Below, piece by piece: positions 6,050 to 6,576 of a DNA stretch of 6,576 bases. Made by a program: the position numbers and the translations under genes. Every line of letters starts with the position of its first letter. Positions within the stretch are counted from its first letter, which is position 1. Origin of the DNA: an uncultured beta proteobacterium (GTDB lineage Bacteria; Pseudomonadota; Gammaproteobacteria; Burkholderiales; Burkholderiaceae); the NCBI GenBank assembly GCA_903827075.1, contig CAIKGX010000039.1, positions 1 to 6,576 of the forward strand. Reading direction: 5' to 3'. The notes beneath the pieces are model-generated. The model was not told the DNA's origin. It saw only the letters and a program-made list of their open reading frames with translations, and did not search any database.

Positions 6050-6550
6050 ATGATTGCAGTCGGACAAAAATTACCAAATGCTACGCTGTATGAGTTTTTG
6101 GATGAAGCAAGTGAAGGCTGTTCTATCGGACCTAATGCATTTGAAGTTGAAAAATTAGCAGCGGGCAAGAAAATTGTGATTTTTGCTTTGCCTGGTGCAT
6201 TTACACCAACATGCTCTGCACAACATGTCCCTGGTTTTGTAGAGTACTTCGATGCTATTAAAGCTAAAGGTGTTGACGAGATTTGGTGTGTATCAGTGAA
6301 TGATCCATTTGTTATGGGTGCATGGGGGCGTGATTTAAAAGTTGGTAAAAACGTTCGCATGTTAGGCGATGGCAGTGCTGAGTTCACCAAAAAGTTGGGC
6401 ATGGAGTTTGATTTAGTTGCTCGTGGTTTAGGGGTGCGTTCACAGCGTTACGCTATGATTGTTGAGGATGGTGTGGTGAAGACTTTAGACCTCGAAGCCC
6501 CTGGTAAGTTTGAAGTGAGTGATGCTGCTTCCGTATTGAAGAAGCTTTGA
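6050..6550 (+). CDS. Peroxiredoxin, type II / Prx5 family (thioredoxin fold)
   Basis: This protein is predicted to reduce hydrogen peroxide and organic hydroperoxides in the cytoplasm, with glutathione/glutaredoxin or thioredoxin as electron donor. It has 166 residues, the usual length for single-domain Prx5/PrxII proteins, and no signal peptide. The active site PGAFTPTCS (48-56) holds Thr52 and peroxidatic Cys55. Arg133 in SQRYAMIVEDG (131-141) matches the catalytic arginine of the family. VDEIWCVSVNDPFVMGAW (75-92) carries Cys80, at the position of the second cysteine of plant type II enzymes. No cysteine lies near the C-terminus, where human PRDX5 has its resolving Cys. A third cysteine, Cys24, is outside the usual pattern. 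A peroxiredoxin between ftsZ and lpxC is, from memory, common in Burkholderiales, so the position is not evidence of a division role. The donor cannot be decided from sequence alone. Confidence 0.93.
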   Translation: MIAVGQKLPNATLYEFLDEASEGCSIGPNAFEVEKLAAGKKIVIFALPGAFTPTCSAQHVPGFVEYFDAIKAKGVDEIWCVSVNDPFVMGAWGRDLKVGKNVRMLGDGSAEFTKKLGMEFDLVARGLGVRSQRYAMIVEDGVVKTLDLEAPGKFEVSDAASVLKKL

Positions 6551-6576
6551 TAAATGCTTTCCTGAATTAAGAATAA
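6551..6576 (+). other. Start of the downstream gap, no recognisable feature
   Basis: These 26 AT-rich bases after the peroxiredoxin stop contain stop codons in more than one frame and no hairpin. lpxC would be the expected next gene in a betaproteobacterial dcw cluster, but nothing of it is visible here. Confidence 0.5.

Overview
This window is a segment of the division and cell wall (dcw) cluster of a Gram-negative bacterium. All genes are on the + strand, in the order murC - ddl - ftsQ - ftsA - ftsZ - peroxiredoxin. The order, the peroxiredoxin directly after ftsZ, the style of the FtsZ and FtsA proteins, and the rather AT-leaning codon use point to a betaproteobacterium of the Burkholderiaceae, most likely Polynucleobacter or a close relative. 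That assignment rests on recalled family knowledge; no search was run.

Layout. Bases 1-15 probably hold the last codons of the preceding gene, expected to be murG. murC (20-1456) and ddl (1449-2444) overlap by 8 bases. ddl and ftsQ (2441-3307) share an ATGA stop/start. ftsA (3317-4546) follows ftsQ after 9 bases, and its Shine-Dalgarno (SD) sequence overlaps the ftsQ stop. ftsZ (4596-5936) follows a 49-base gap and has the strongest SD of the window. A 113-base gap (5937-6049) holds a long, interrupted, GC-rich inverted repeat. A type II (Prx5-like) peroxiredoxin gene follows (6050-6550). The last 26 bases hold nothing recognisable; lpxC would be the usual next gene.

The genes work together. 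MurC adds L-Ala to UDP-MurNAc, and Ddl makes the D-Ala-D-Ala dipeptide that ends the stem peptide. FtsZ forms the cytokinetic ring, FtsA tethers it to the membrane, and FtsQ links it to FtsB/FtsL and septal wall synthesis. The tight spacing from murC to ftsA suggests one translationally coupled transcript. The peroxiredoxin is metabolically unrelated and is set apart by the inverted repeat.

All five dcw genes look intact, with their catalytic motifs present. I found no mobile element, CRISPR array, tRNA or rRNA, and no convincing new system. The points most worth a second look are the inverted repeat between ftsZ and the peroxiredoxin gene, and a second peptide in the FtsZ linker that resembles the FtsZ C-terminal binding motif.
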